Positions 24,115 through 33,594 of a DNA stretch of 64,000 bases are shown here, one piece after another (positions within the stretch are counted from its first letter, which is position 1; every line of letters begins with the position of its first letter). Both the position numbers and the translations under genes were made by a program. The stretch comes from Streptomyces sp. V1I1. Lineage in GTDB: Bacteria; Actinomycetota; Actinomycetes; Streptomycetales; Streptomycetaceae. Location: assembly GCF_030817355.1 (NCBI RefSeq), contig NZ_JAUSZH010000001.1, positions 6,324,501 to 6,388,500 on the forward strand, written 5' to 3'. Below the pieces are notes generated by a model. That model made no database searches and was not told the DNA's origin. It worked only from the letters and a program-made list of their open reading frames with translations.

Positions 24115-25344
24115 TCAGCCGGCGAACGTGCCGGACTTGACGGCCTTCCAGGCGGTGCCCTCGTACTTGTAGACCGTGAGCTGCTTGTTGGTGGCGTCGC
24201 CGTACTCGTCGAAGGAGACCTTGCCGGTCACACCGTCGAAGGAGACACCCTGCAGGGCCTCGATGACCTTGGCGCGGGCGTCGGAGGGAAGCTTGCCGTC
24301 GTTGCCCTCGACGGCCTTCTTCACAGCCTCGATGATCGCCCAGGCGGAGTCGTACGAGTAGCCGCCGTAGGCCTCGTAGGCCTCCTTGTAGCCGCCGGCC
24401 TTGTAGTTGGCCACGAAGTCCTTGGCCGAGGGGAGCGTCTCGACCGGCGCACCGACGGAGGTGGCGAGGTCACCCACGCCCTCCTTGCCGGAGAGCTTGA
24501 TGAAGTCGGCGCTGTAGATGCCGTCGCCACCGACGAGCGGGATCGCGGCACCGGACTTCTTGATCTGCTTGCTGAGCGGGCCCGCGACCGGGTACTCGCC
24601 GCCGTAGTAGACGACGTCGGCCTTGGAGCTCTTGATCTGGGTGACGACGGCCGCGAAATCCTTGGTGTCAGGGTTCACGTGCTCGGTGCCGGCGACCTTG
24701 CCGCCGAGCTTCTCGAACTCCGCCTTGAAGGTGGCGGCGAGACCGGCGCCGTACGTCTTCTTGTCATCGATGATGAAGACGCTCTTCTTCTTGGCGTCGT
24801 TGAACAGGTACTGCGCGGCGAACGGGCCCTGGATGGCGTCCGTGGTCGCGGTGCGGAAGTACGACTTGTACGGGCGGGCCTTCTCGCCGCTGTTCCACTT
24901 CGGCCCCTGGGTCAGGGCCGGGTTGGTGTTGGCGGGCGAGACCTGGGCCAGCTTGGCGTCGTCGAAGACCTTCTGCATGGACTCGGCCACCGAGGAGTTC
25001 AGGGGGCCGACGACACCGAGGACGTCCTTGTTGGCGACGAACTTGGTGGCGTTCTGCTGTCCGGAGGACGGCTGGGCCTGGTCGTCGAAGGCCTCGACCT
25101 TGAAGGTGATGCCGTCGACGTACTTCTTCGCGTTGGCCTGCTTGGCCGCGAGGTCGACAGAGTTCTTGATGCCGAGACCCAGCGCGGAGAGCTCACCGGT
25201 CAGCGGGGCATCGACGCCGATGACGACCGTGGTACCGCCGCCCTCGGCCCCACCACTGCTGTCGTCGCGAGAGCCACAGGCGGTGAGCGCAAGCGCTCCC
25301 GCAGTGAGTGCAGCCGTCATGGCTACGAGCGAACGTTGACGCAC
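24115..25344 (-). CDS. livK: branched-chain amino acid ABC transporter substrate-binding lipoprotein LivK
   Basis: 409 aa. Lipoprotein that captures branched-chain amino acids or related ligands outside the membrane. The signal peptide ends in the lipobox LTAC, followed by a Ser-Gly-rich linker, then the two-lobed periplasmic-binding fold (VVIGVDAPLTGELSALG, NKDVLGVVGPLNSSVAESM, AQVSPANTNPALTQG). GTG 25344 is chosen because AAAGGA sits 6 bases upstream; the earlier GTG at 25359 overlaps that site. First gene of livKHMGF. About 100 bases separate it from the next gene on the same strand. Confidence 0.95.
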   Translation of the reverse strand: MRQRSLVAMTAALTAGALALTACGSRDDSSGGAEGGGTTVVIGVDAPLTGELSALGLGIKNSVDLAAKQANAKKYVDGITFKVEAFDDQAQPSSGQQNATKFVANKDVLGVVGPLNSSVAESMQKVFDDAKLAQVSPANTNPALTQGPKWNSGEKARPYKSYFRTATTDAIQGPFAAQYLFNDAKKKSVFIIDDKKTYGAGLAATFKAEFEKLGGKVAGTEHVNPDTKDFAAVVTQIKSSKADVVYYGGEYPVAGPLSKQIKKSGAAIPLVGGDGIYSADFIKLSGKEGVGDLATSVGAPVETLPSAKDFVANYKAGGYKEAYEAYGGYSYDSAWAIIEAVKKAVEGNDGKLPSDARAKVIEALQGVSFDGVTGKVSFDEYGDATNKQLTVYKYEGTAWKAVKSGTFAG

Positions 25345-25448
25345 GATCAGTCCTTTCACCTGGCACGGCCGCCCCCCACGGGACGTACCGAGTCGAGCGC
25401 TGGAACCGAACTGAAGGTAATCCGGCGGCGCGGTGACTGGGCGTGACT

Positions 25449-26222
25449 CTAAGCGCGGTATTGGGGGAGGTGGAGTGGTCTGGCCAAGGATGTGACGCTC
25501 TTGTTATGCCGCGGCGTAATGCATAGCGGATTCTCGTGGGCGGAACGGGGGAATTCCGGCCGGTTCGTCTTGTCCGCATGCTGAGAACGTGCAGGACCGT
25601 TCGGCGGTTTGAGTCCTGACGTCCGATCTTGGTGGCACGCAGTGCCAATCGCTCTGGCCAGGTCTCGGGCGTACCGCTCGCCCGGAATGTAGCTATGTTC
25701 TTGCATTGCGCGCGCATTACGCAGTGTTACGTCGAGGAAGGGGAGTCCGGCATTCCGTGCCACTCTTCCGCATTCCGACACATGGACCATGATGAGTACT
25801 TTGCGTGGCTTTTCAGTACTCACAGTGAACGGCGCCGCCGGGGTGGTGGAGACCCTCAGGCCTGCGGAGTTCTGGGTGATCCGCTCGACGGTGACCGGTG
25901 GTCCGGAGACGGTGGTGACCATGACGGTGAAATCGAACGAGTCGTGTCCGGCGACCGGCCGGGTAGGTGCCTCGTAGGCCAAGGCGACCGCCTGCGCCGG
26001 CCATGGTGTCGGGGGAGGCGGGGACGGCGTCGGCCGGGTCAGACAGAGGTACGACATGCCTGCGGCGAGGATGGCCGCGGATGCGGCGGCGATGACCATG
26101 GGGCGATGCCGCCCGGCGAACGCGCCCGCCAGGCTCTGCCGGGGCCCGGCCGTGAGGGGGGCGTGGGCGCCGTCCGGCGCGTAGGTGCCCTCGCCCGGCT
26201 CGACCGGGCCGACTCCGCTCAT
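25449..26222 (-). CDS. membrane-anchored protein of unknown function
   Basis: 257 aa, not recognised. A cytoplasmic N-terminus of about 40 residues is followed by one transmembrane helix (MVIAAASAAILAAGMSYLCL) and a Pro-rich stretch (RPTPSPPPPTPWPAQ). The outer domain contains DSFDFTVMVTTVSGPPVTVERI, which looks like a beta-strand-rich segment, and a Cys-containing region near the middle. The C-terminal 60 residues are basic and low in predicted structure and may not be conserved. Its ATG overlaps the stop of the upstream lipoprotein gene (ATGA), so the pair is translationally coupled and probably acts together at the membrane. Confidence 0.6.
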   Translation of the reverse strand: MSGVGPVEPGEGTYAPDGAHAPLTAGPRQSLAGAFAGRHRPMVIAAASAAILAAGMSYLCLTRPTPSPPPPTPWPAQAVALAYEAPTRPVAGHDSFDFTVMVTTVSGPPVTVERITQNSAGLRVSTTPAAPFTVSTEKPRKVLIMVHVSECGRVARNAGLPFLDVTLRNARAMQEHSYIPGERYARDLARAIGTACHQDRTSGLKPPNGPARSQHADKTNRPEFPRSAHENPLCITPRHNKSVTSLARPLHLPQYRA

Positions 26223-26608
26223 TGCCAGGGCCCCCCGGTCGGCGTGCCGCTGCGGTGACGCTCGGCGCAGCGGTCCGCGGCCTGACGGTCGATCAACTTC
26301 CGTGCGGCGTCGGTCCCTTGGCGCTTCTGCTCGACGCGGGCGGCAGCCACCACGTCCAGCAGAATCTCGTTCTGCCCGCCGGACAGGCCCATGGCCTGGT
26401 AGTCGAGGTTGGCCTGCTCGCCGCCGTCGAGGACGACCCGCGCCCAGTGGGAGATCAGCCGTTCGCACAGTTCCTTCGGTGGGGTGCTGCGTGGAGCCGG
26501 TGAGGCGGAGCTGGTGGGACCGCCGCCCCCGCAGCCGGTGAGGACGACCGACAGCAACACGGCGCACACCGCAAAGTGCCTTGCTCGGCGTGGCGGTCCT
26601 GGCCCCAT
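26219..26608 (-). CDS. small lipoprotein of unknown function
   Basis: 129 aa. The signal peptide ends VVLTGCGGGG, a lipobox, so the mature protein is lipid-anchored at the outer face of the membrane. A short Ser-Pro-rich linker is followed by a helical, charged domain (KELCERLISHWARVVLDGGE, then LDVVAAARVEQKRQG and KLIDRQAADRCAE) with two cysteines that could pair. The gene is the first of a two-gene unit with the membrane protein that overlaps its stop. No family is recognised, though similarly organised pairs occur in Streptomyces. Confidence 0.65.
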   Translation of the reverse strand: MGPGPPRRARHFAVCAVLLSVVLTGCGGGGPTSSASPAPRSTPPKELCERLISHWARVVLDGGEQANLDYQAMGLSGGQNEILLDVVAAARVEQKRQGTDAARKLIDRQAADRCAERHRSGTPTGGPWQ

Positions 26609-26658
26609 GCCGCGACGCTAGCGGGGGGTGGCGGGAGAGGGCAATGGTGCGCGTGGTG

Positions 26659-26681
26659 CCGCCGGACGTGCGGTCCGGCGG
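26659..26681 (-). terminator. terminator after the thioesterase gene
   Basis: A 9-bp perfect stem, CCGCCGGAC with GTCCGGCGG, and 5-base loop lie 16 bases beyond the thioesterase stop on its strand. Confidence 0.65.
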
Positions 26682-26696
26682 CTGCGGCCGCGGGCG

Positions 26697-27170
26697 TCAG
26701 CCCGTCGTGCCGTCCGGGTTCACATCCCGCAGCAGACAGGTCAGCCGGGCCGTGCAGACCCGCTTGTCCCGCTCGTCCGTGATGACGATCTCGTACGTCG
26801 CCGTGGTGCGACCACGGTGTACCGGCGTCGCGACGCCGGTGACCAGGCCGGAGCGGACGCCGCGGTGGTGCGTGCAGTTGAGATCCACACCGACGGCGAT
26901 CTTGGTGACCCCGCCGTGCAGCATCGAGCCGACCGAGCCGAGCGTCTCGGCAAGCACGGCGGACGCGCCACCGTGCAGCAGTCCGTACGGCTGGGTGTTG
27001 CCCTCGACCGGCATCGTGCCGACGACCCGGTCCGCCGCCGCCTCGACGATCTGCACGCCCATGCGGTTGCCGAGATGCCCGGCGGAGAAGAGCGCGGGCA
27101 GATCAACCCCGAGCGCGGCGTATTCGTCGATGACCCCTTGCGGGAACTTCACGGTTCTCTGCTCGCCCAT
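26697..27170 (-). CDS. hotdog-fold thioesterase (PaaI-like)
   Basis: 157 aa. Predicted acyl-CoA thioesterase of the PaaI/hotdog type. The signature region is GLLHGGASAVLAETLGSVGS, where the Gly-Gly-Ala loop and the following acidic residue form the active site, followed by the strand VGVDLNCTHHRGVRSGLVTGVATPVHRGRTTATYEIVITDE. It is a single-domain protein that would act as a tetramer. ATG 27170 gives the usual start; an upstream in-frame codon at 27212 would add 14 residues. It lies 83 bases downstream of the oxidoreductase gene on the same strand and may be co-transcribed, with no obvious metabolic link. Confidence 0.88.
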   Translation of the reverse strand: MGEQRTVKFPQGVIDEYAALGVDLPALFSAGHLGNRMGVQIVEAAADRVVGTMPVEGNTQPYGLLHGGASAVLAETLGSVGSMLHGGVTKIAVGVDLNCTHHRGVRSGLVTGVATPVHRGRTTATYEIVITDERDKRVCTARLTCLLRDVNPDGTTG

Positions 27171-27253
27171 GCGGCCCGGCTCCGATCTCAGTACGTTGCG
27201 TGCGGTGTGCACCGTCTTATCAGATGCCTGAGCGAACGCTTAGCCCGGTGGTC

Positions 27254-29527
27254 TCATTCCCTGTTCTCGAACCGGACGATCACGGACTTACTCACCGGGG
27301 TGTTGCTGATGTCGGCGGTGGAGTCCAGCGGGACCAGCACATTGGTCTCCGGGTAGTACGCGGCGGCGCAGCCCCGGGCGGTGGGGTAGTGCACCACGCG
27401 GAAACCGGCGGCCCGGCGCTCCACGCCGTCCTTCCACTCGCTGACCAGATCGGTGTACGAGCCGTCCGCCAAACCCAGTTCACGCGCGTCGTCGGGGTGT
27501 ACCAGGACCACCCGGCGGCCGCCCTTGATGCCGCGGTAGCGGTCGTCGAGGCCGTAGATCGTGGTGTTGTACTGGTCGTGCGAGCGCAGCGTCTGCAACA
27601 GCAGCCGGCCCGACGGAACCTTCGGGAACTCGACCGGCGCCGCGGTGAAATTGGCCTTGCCGGTGGCGGTGGGGAAGCGGCGCTCGTCGCGCGGGGCATG
27701 CGGGAGCGTGAAGCCGCCGGGGTGGGCGATCTTCGCGTTGAAGTCCTCGAAACCGGGCACCACGCGCGCGATGCGGTCGCGGATCGTCCCGTAGTCCTTC
27801 TCGAAGTCCTCCCATGGCGTCAGCGAGCCGGGGCCGAGCACCGCGCGCGCCAGCCGCGCCACGATCGCCGGCTCGGACAGCAGATGAGGGCTCGCCGGTG
27901 TCAGATTGCCGCGGGAGGCGTGCACCATTCCCATCGAGTCCTCGACGGTGACCACCTGCCTGCCGCCCGCCTGTATGTCCTTGTCACTGCGGCCGAGGGT
28001 GGGCAGGATCAGCGCCCGGGCGCCGGTCACGGCGTGCGAGCGGTTCAGCTTGGTCGACACATGGACGGTGAGCCGGGCCCGGCGCATCGCGGCCTCGGTG
28101 ACCTCGGTGTCGGGGGTGGCGGCCACGAAGTTGCCGCCCATGGCGAAGAAGACCTTCGCCTCACCGTCGCGCAGCGCCTGGATGGACCGTACGACGTCGA
28201 AGCCGTGGTGGCGCGGCGGGGCGAAGCCGAACTCCTTCTCCAACGCGTCCAGGAAGGCGGGGGCCGGGCGCTCGAAGATGCCCATGGTGCGGTCGCCCTG
28301 GACGTTGGAGTGCCCGCGCACCGGACAGACGCCGGCGCCGGGGCGGCCGATGTTGCCGCGCAGCAGCAGGAAGTTGACCACCTCGCGGATGGTCGGCACG
28401 GCGTGCTTGTGCTGGGTCAGGCCCATCGCCCAGCAGACGATGGTGCGCTTCGAGGTGAGGATCATCTCCAGTGCCCGCTCGATGGCGGCACGGTCGAGCC
28501 CGGTCGCGGCGAGCGTCTCGTCCCAGTCGGCCCCGCGGGCCGCGGCCGCGAACTCCTCGTACCCATGCGTGTGTTCGCGTACGAACTCCTCGTCGACCGC
28601 GCCCGCAGTCTCAAGGATCAGCTTGTTCAGCAGCCGGAACAGGGCCTGGTCGCCGCCGATGCGGATCTGCAGGAACAGGTCGTTCAGCGCGACGCCCTTG
28701 ATCATGCCGCGCGGCGTCTGGGGATTCTTGAACCGCTCCAGTCCCGCCTCGGGCAGCGGATTCACCGAAATGATCTTCGCGCCCGCGTTCTTGGCCTTCT
28801 CCAGAGCGCTGAGCATCCGGGGGTGATTGGTGCCCGGGTTCTGCCCGGCGACGATGATCAGGTCCGCCTGGTGGAGATCCTCCAGCGAGACGCTGCCCTT
28901 GCCGACGCCGATCGTCTCGTTGAGTGCCGATCCGGAGGACTCATGGCACATGTTGGAGCAGTCGGGGAGATTGTTGGTGCCGAATTCGCGGGCGAAGAGC
29001 TGGAACAGGAAGGCGGCTTCGTTGCTGGTGCGGCCCGAGGTGTAGAAGAGCGCCTCGTCGGGGGAGGCCAGCGCCGTGAGCTCCTCCGCGATGATCGCGA
29101 AGGCGCGCTCCCAGGTCACCGCCTCGTACCGGTCGGCACCCTGAGGCAGATACATCGGCTGCGTGATGCGGCCCTGCTGCCCCAGCCAGTAGCCACTGCG
29201 TGAGGCGAGGTCCGCGAGGGGGTGCGCGGCGAAGAAGTCGGGTGTGACGCGGCGCAGCGTCGCCTCCTCGGCGACGGCCTTCGCGCCGTTCTCGCAGAAC
29301 TCCGCCGTGTGCCGCTTGTCGCCCTCCGGCCAGGCACAGCCGGGACAGTCGAAGCCGTCCTTCTGGTTGACCTTGAGGAGCGTCTGCGCGGTGCGGCGCA
29401 CGCCCATCTGCTGCTGGGCGATGCGCAGCGTGTGCCCGATGGCGGCGAGACCGGCGGCCGCGTGCTGCGGGTCCGAGACCTGCGGCGCGTCCTGGACCGG
29501 ATCACCTGCGGGCGGCTTGCTGGACAT
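27254..29527 (-). CDS. molybdopterin oxidoreductase, FdhF/YdeP family
   Basis: 757 aa. Bis-MGD molybdoenzyme of the formate dehydrogenase-like YdeP group. The N-terminal region has only CPGCAWPEG in place of the four-Cys iron-sulfur ligands of true FdhF; a further Cys (FCENG) follows. The catalytic region is SNMCHESSGSALNETIGVGKGS with Cys, His and Ser near the expected metal ligand, DLIIVAGQNPGTNHPRML binds the cofactor, and the C-terminal molybdopterin-binding domain ends in YNTTIYGLDDRYRGIKGG. YdeP-type proteins are linked to acid resistance in E. coli; the substrate is not established. It diverges from polA, with 116 bases between starts. Confidence 0.88.
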   Translation of the reverse strand: MSSKPPAGDPVQDAPQVSDPQHAAAGLAAIGHTLRIAQQQMGVRRTAQTLLKVNQKDGFDCPGCAWPEGDKRHTAEFCENGAKAVAEEATLRRVTPDFFAAHPLADLASRSGYWLGQQGRITQPMYLPQGADRYEAVTWERAFAIIAEELTALASPDEALFYTSGRTSNEAAFLFQLFAREFGTNNLPDCSNMCHESSGSALNETIGVGKGSVSLEDLHQADLIIVAGQNPGTNHPRMLSALEKAKNAGAKIISVNPLPEAGLERFKNPQTPRGMIKGVALNDLFLQIRIGGDQALFRLLNKLILETAGAVDEEFVREHTHGYEEFAAAARGADWDETLAATGLDRAAIERALEMILTSKRTIVCWAMGLTQHKHAVPTIREVVNFLLLRGNIGRPGAGVCPVRGHSNVQGDRTMGIFERPAPAFLDALEKEFGFAPPRHHGFDVVRSIQALRDGEAKVFFAMGGNFVAATPDTEVTEAAMRRARLTVHVSTKLNRSHAVTGARALILPTLGRSDKDIQAGGRQVVTVEDSMGMVHASRGNLTPASPHLLSEPAIVARLARAVLGPGSLTPWEDFEKDYGTIRDRIARVVPGFEDFNAKIAHPGGFTLPHAPRDERRFPTATGKANFTAAPVEFPKVPSGRLLLQTLRSHDQYNTTIYGLDDRYRGIKGGRRVVLVHPDDARELGLADGSYTDLVSEWKDGVERRAAGFRVVHYPTARGCAAAYYPETNVLVPLDSTADISNTPVSKSVIVRFENRE

Positions 29528-29643
29528 CGCGCTCTCCCTCGAGCATGCATCTTTGGTACGTCTTCGATCCTGCCACGGTTCCGGTCACGGTCGGGAATGC
29601 CCGTGGGTCGGGATTGTCAGTGGTACGTGGCAGGATCGTGCCC

Positions 29644-32352
29644 GTGGCTGAGACGGCATCGAAGAAGACCGCAGACAACCGACCGCGCCTGCTCCTCATG
29701 GACGGGCACTCCCTGGCGTACCGGGCGTTCTTCGCGCTGCCCGCGGAGAATTTCACGACCGCGACCGGCCAGCCGACCAACGCCATCTACGGCTTCGCGT
29801 CGATGCTGGCGAACACGCTGCGCGACGAGTCGCCCACGCATTTCGCGGTGGCCTTCGACGTGTCCCGCAAGACGTGGCGCTCGCAGGAGTTCCCGGAGTA
29901 CAAGGCGAACCGCTCCAAGACCCCTGACGAGTTCAAGGGTCAGGTCGAGCTGATCGGGGAGCTGCTCGACGCGATGCACGCCGACCGCTTCGCGATCGAC
30001 GGCTTCGAGGCGGACGACGTGATCGCCACCCTCGCCACGCAGGCCGAGGCGGCCGGCTTCGACGTGCTGATCGTCACCGGCGACCGCGACTCCTTCCAGT
30101 TGGTCTCCGACCATGTGACCGTGCTGTACCCGACCAAGGGCGTCTCGGAGCTCACCCGCTTCACCCCGGAGAAGGTCTTCGAGAAGTACGGACTCTCGCC
30201 GCAGCAGTACCCCGACTTCGCGGCGCTGCGCGGCGACCCGTCCGACAACCTCCCGGGCATTCCCGGCGTCGGCGAGAAGACGGCCGCGAAGTGGATCAAC
30301 CAATTCGGTTCGTTCGCCGATCTGGTCGAGCGTGCGGAGGAGGTCAAGGGCAAGGCCGGGCAGAACCTCCGCGACCATCTGGAAGCGGTCAAGCTCAACC
30401 GCCACCTCACACAGCTGGTGCGCGACGTGGAGCTGCCCAAGGCCCCGCAGGACCTGGAGCGTGCTCCGTACGACCGGGCCGCCGTCAAGGGCGTGCTGGA
30501 CGTGCTGGAGATCCGCAACCCGAGCCTGCGCGAGCGCCTCCTCGCCGTCGACCCGGGCGCCGAGGCCGAGGAGCCCGTCGCCCCGGCCGCAGGCGTCGAG
30601 CTGGACGGCGCGGTCCTGGGCTCCGGTGAGCTCGCCCCGTGGCTGGAGGAGCACGGCACGCAGCCGCTCGGCGTGGCCACCGTCGACACCTGGGCCCTGG
30701 GCACCGGCAATGTCACCGAGATCGCGCTCGCCGCGGCCTCCGGAGCGGCCGCCTGGTTCGACACCACCCAGCTCGACGAGTCCGACGAGCGGGCCTTCGC
30801 CGCCTGGATCGCGGACGCCGGCCGGCCCAAGGTCATGCACAACGCCAAGGGCGCGATGCGGGTCTTCCCCGAGCACGGCTGGAGCGTCGACGGCGTCACC
30901 ATGGACACCGCCCTCGCCGCCTACCTCGTCAAGCCGGGACGCCGTTCCTTCGCGCTGGACGCGCTCGCCATCGAGTACCTGGGCCGTGAGCTCGCACCGG
31001 CCCCGGCCGACGGCCAGCTTGCCTTCGGCACGGACGAACAGGCCGAGGCGGAAGCCCTGATGGCGCAGGCCCGCGCGGTACTCGACCTCGGCGAGGCCTT
31101 CACCGAGCGGCTGCGCGAAGTCGGCGCGGCCGAGCTGCTGCACGACGTCGAGCTGCCCACCTCCGCCCTGCTGGCCCGCATGGAGCGGCACGGCATCGCC
31201 GCCGACCGCCCCCATCTGGAGGCCATGGAGCAGCAGTTCGCGGGCGCGGTGCAGCAGGCCGTGAAGGAGGCGCACGCCGCCGTCGGGCACGAGTTCAACC
31301 TCGGCTCGCCCAAGCAGCTCCAGGAAGTCTTCTTCGGCGAGCTCAACCTCCCGAAGACCAAGAAGACCAAGACCGGTTACACCACGGACGCGGACGCGCT
31401 GGCCTGGCTGGCAGCCCAGACCGAGCACGAGCTGCCGGTGATCATGCTGCGCCACCGCGAGCAGGCCCGTCTGCGGTCCACGGTCGAGGGCCTGATCAAG
31501 ACGGTCGCGGCCGACGGCCGGATCCACACCAGCTTCAGCCAGATCGTGGCGGCGACCGGCCGGCTCTCCTCCACCGACCCGAACCTTCAGAACGTGCCGG
31601 TGCGCACCGACGAAGGCCGGGCGATCCGCCGCGGCTTCGTCGTCGGCGAGGGCTTCGAGTCGCTGATGACCGCCGACTACAGCCAGATCGAGCTGCGTGT
31701 GATGGCGCATCTCTCCGAGGACGAGGGCCTGATCGAGGCCTTCACCTCCGGGGAGGACCTGCACACCACCGTCGCCTCCCAGGTGTTCGGTGTGGCGAAG
31801 TCCGCCGTCGACGCGGAGATGCGCCGCAAGATCAAGGCCATGTCGTACGGACTGGCTTACGGCCTTTCGGCGTTCGGCCTCTCCCAGCAGCTGAACATCG
31901 AGGCGGCCGAGGCGCGCGGCCTGATGGACACCTACTTCGAGCGGTTCGGCGGCGTCCGGGACTATCTCCGGCGCGTCGTCGATGAGGCGAGGGCCACCGG
32001 CTACACCGAGACGATGCTCGGCCGCCGCCGCTATCTGCCCGACCTCAACAGCGACAACCGCCAGCGCCGCGAGACGGCCGAGCGAATGGCGCTCAACGCC
32101 CCGATCCAGGGCACCGCCGCGGACATCGTCAAGGTCGCCATGCTCCATGTCGACCGTGCGCTGGCGGAGGCGAAGCTCTCCTCCCGGCTGCTGCTCCAGG
32201 TCCACGACGAAATCGTCCTGGAGATCGCTCCGGGCGAGCGCGACCGGGTCGAGTCGCTGGTGCGCAAGGAGATGTCCGCGGCCGTGTCCCTGCGCGCGCC
32301 GCTGGACGTCTCGGTCGGCGTGGGCACGGACTGGGAGTCCGCGGCGCACTGA
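29644..32352 (+). CDS. polA: DNA polymerase I
   Basis: 902 aa, normal for Streptomyces PolA. Gap-filling and Okazaki fragment processing. The 5' nuclease domain begins RLLLMDGHSLAYRAFFALP and includes GFEADDVIATLA and GDRDSFQLV; FAALRGDPSDNLPGIPGVGEKTA is the helix-hairpin-helix. The central 3'-5' exonuclease fold is present, but the DxE metal motif is not evident, as usual in Gram-positive enzymes. The polymerase motifs are RLSSTDPNLQNVPVRT, MTADYSQIELRVMAHLS, RRKIKAMSYGLAYG and LLLQVHDEIVLEI. GTG 29644 gives the known MAETASKK start. Confidence 0.97.
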   Translation: MAETASKKTADNRPRLLLMDGHSLAYRAFFALPAENFTTATGQPTNAIYGFASMLANTLRDESPTHFAVAFDVSRKTWRSQEFPEYKANRSKTPDEFKGQVELIGELLDAMHADRFAIDGFEADDVIATLATQAEAAGFDVLIVTGDRDSFQLVSDHVTVLYPTKGVSELTRFTPEKVFEKYGLSPQQYPDFAALRGDPSDNLPGIPGVGEKTAAKWINQFGSFADLVERAEEVKGKAGQNLRDHLEAVKLNRHLTQLVRDVELPKAPQDLERAPYDRAAVKGVLDVLEIRNPSLRERLLAVDPGAEAEEPVAPAAGVELDGAVLGSGELAPWLEEHGTQPLGVATVDTWALGTGNVTEIALAAASGAAAWFDTTQLDESDERAFAAWIADAGRPKVMHNAKGAMRVFPEHGWSVDGVTMDTALAAYLVKPGRRSFALDALAIEYLGRELAPAPADGQLAFGTDEQAEAEALMAQARAVLDLGEAFTERLREVGAAELLHDVELPTSALLARMERHGIAADRPHLEAMEQQFAGAVQQAVKEAHAAVGHEFNLGSPKQLQEVFFGELNLPKTKKTKTGYTTDADALAWLAAQTEHELPVIMLRHREQARLRSTVEGLIKTVAADGRIHTSFSQIVAATGRLSSTDPNLQNVPVRTDEGRAIRRGFVVGEGFESLMTADYSQIELRVMAHLSEDEGLIEAFTSGEDLHTTVASQVFGVAKSAVDAEMRRKIKAMSYGLAYGLSAFGLSQQLNIEAAEARGLMDTYFERFGGVRDYLRRVVDEARATGYTETMLGRRRYLPDLNSDNRQRRETAERMALNAPIQGTAADIVKVAMLHVDRALAEAKLSSRLLLQVHDEIVLEIAPGERDRVESLVRKEMSAAVSLRAPLDVSVGVGTDWESAAH

Positions 32353-32392
32353 CCGTGGCACCCGCGCGGGCCCTCCACCGGGACTCCGCCCC

Positions 32393-32575
32393 CGGGCCCC
32401 TCCCCCTGGCGGGCGTGGGGGGACCCCCACCTCAAACGCCGGACGGGCTGAATGTTCAGCCCGTCCGGCGTTTGAGGGCACTCGCCCTACGCCCGCGGGC
32501 GTAGGGCGAGTACGGGGCCTGGGAGCCTGCCCCCAGTTCGGGAACGGGCGGGTAGGGGAAGGAGCCGCCGCACGG
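32393..32575. repeat. GC-rich intergenic repeat family, copy B
   Basis: The region between polA and the DUF4184 gene contains a CTCAAACGCCGGACGGGCTG hairpin whose other arm begins CAGCCCGTCCGGCGTTTGAG, a perfect 20-bp stem with a short loop. Further right is a second palindrome centred on CGCCCGCGGGCG. The tail GGGAACGGGCGGGTAGGGGA matches copies A and C. The strong stem probably also terminates polA and the convergent gene. Confidence 0.75.
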
Positions 32576-32583
32576 CTCACGCC

Positions 32584-33393
32584 TCAGACCCGCACCGCGC
32601 GCCCCCGCAGCCGCATCCCCGCCCCGTACCCCACAAGGCCCACCGCGAGCCCCGCGCCCGCCCCGAAGCAGGCCGTCGGGATGATGTCGAGGGGCGAGTC
32701 CGCCCACCCGTAGTACGCGTACCAGCGCGCACACCGCTGTACGACGCCGAGCAGCACGCACCCCGCCAGCAGCGATCCGGCGAGCCACCGCCCCCGCCCG
32801 TCCAGCACCGGCACCGACGCGGGCGCGGCGACCGCGGGCTGCCGCCGCAGCGCCGACACCGTGAACCACACCAGCGCCACCATGGCCAGGCCCGAAGTGC
32901 CGTACTGCGCGTACGAATACACCGGCAGCCCCGCCGCCGTCTCGTTGAGCACCGGCAGCAACTCCGTACCCCACCGGTCGTGGTGGGTGAAGGCGTCCCA
33001 CACGATATGCGTGCTCGCGCCGATGACCGCCGACGCGTAGAACCGGAGCGCGAGCGCCAGGGGCCGGTCGGCGGGCAGCCCACGCCCTCGTACGAAGGCG
33101 TGAACACGCCCCTGCCAGGCGGCGGGCAGCAGGGCCAGCAGCGGCTCGCGCACCATCAGCCACACCGCCGCCAGCGCCGCCGTGATCGCCACATCGACCG
33201 TCAGCACCCCGAGCGGGGCGTGGGTGACATTGCCGAACTCCATCGCGCCCGGAACGGCGGTGGCCGCGAAGTACGTCATGTCGGGGGCGAACGAGCCCAT
33301 CACGAGCGCCGAGGCGAGCAGCGGACCGCGCGCCACCCCGTCCCCGCGGATGCCCGGCAGCACCGCCGCGGCATGGCTCAGTGTGAACGGCAT
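32584..33393 (-). CDS. DUF4184 family membrane protein
   Basis: 269 aa. The N-terminus MPFTLSHAAAVLPGIRG and GSFAPDMTYF are typical of DUF4184 proteins, related to membrane-bound metal-dependent phospholipase-like proteins. THIVWDAFTHHDRWG holds His and Asp residues that could bind metal. Five to six hydrophobic segments predict an integral membrane protein. ATG 33393 follows GGGGGG. It is convergent with polA and divergent from the transglycosylase-like gene. The function is unknown. Confidence 0.82.
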   Translation of the reverse strand: MPFTLSHAAAVLPGIRGDGVARGPLLASALVMGSFAPDMTYFAATAVPGAMEFGNVTHAPLGVLTVDVAITAALAAVWLMVREPLLALLPAAWQGRVHAFVRGRGLPADRPLALALRFYASAVIGASTHIVWDAFTHHDRWGTELLPVLNETAAGLPVYSYAQYGTSGLAMVALVWFTVSALRRQPAVAAPASVPVLDGRGRWLAGSLLAGCVLLGVVQRCARWYAYYGWADSPLDIIPTACFGAGAGLAVGLVGYGAGMRLRGRAVRV

Positions 33394-33594
33394 GGTCGTG
33401 CCCCCCTGGTGACCGCTGTTGATCAATGGCGCCCAGTATGCGTGATGCTCCGACTCCGGATTCCGGGCGACCGAGAGGTGGCGGACTGGTGAAAAGCGGT
33501 CAGGGGCCGGTGTTCCAGGGCGCGGAGTTGCCGTAGGGTCACCTGAGTCCTTGCGCTGGGGAGCGCGGGCAGCCGACGGGGAGGGAACAGACGT

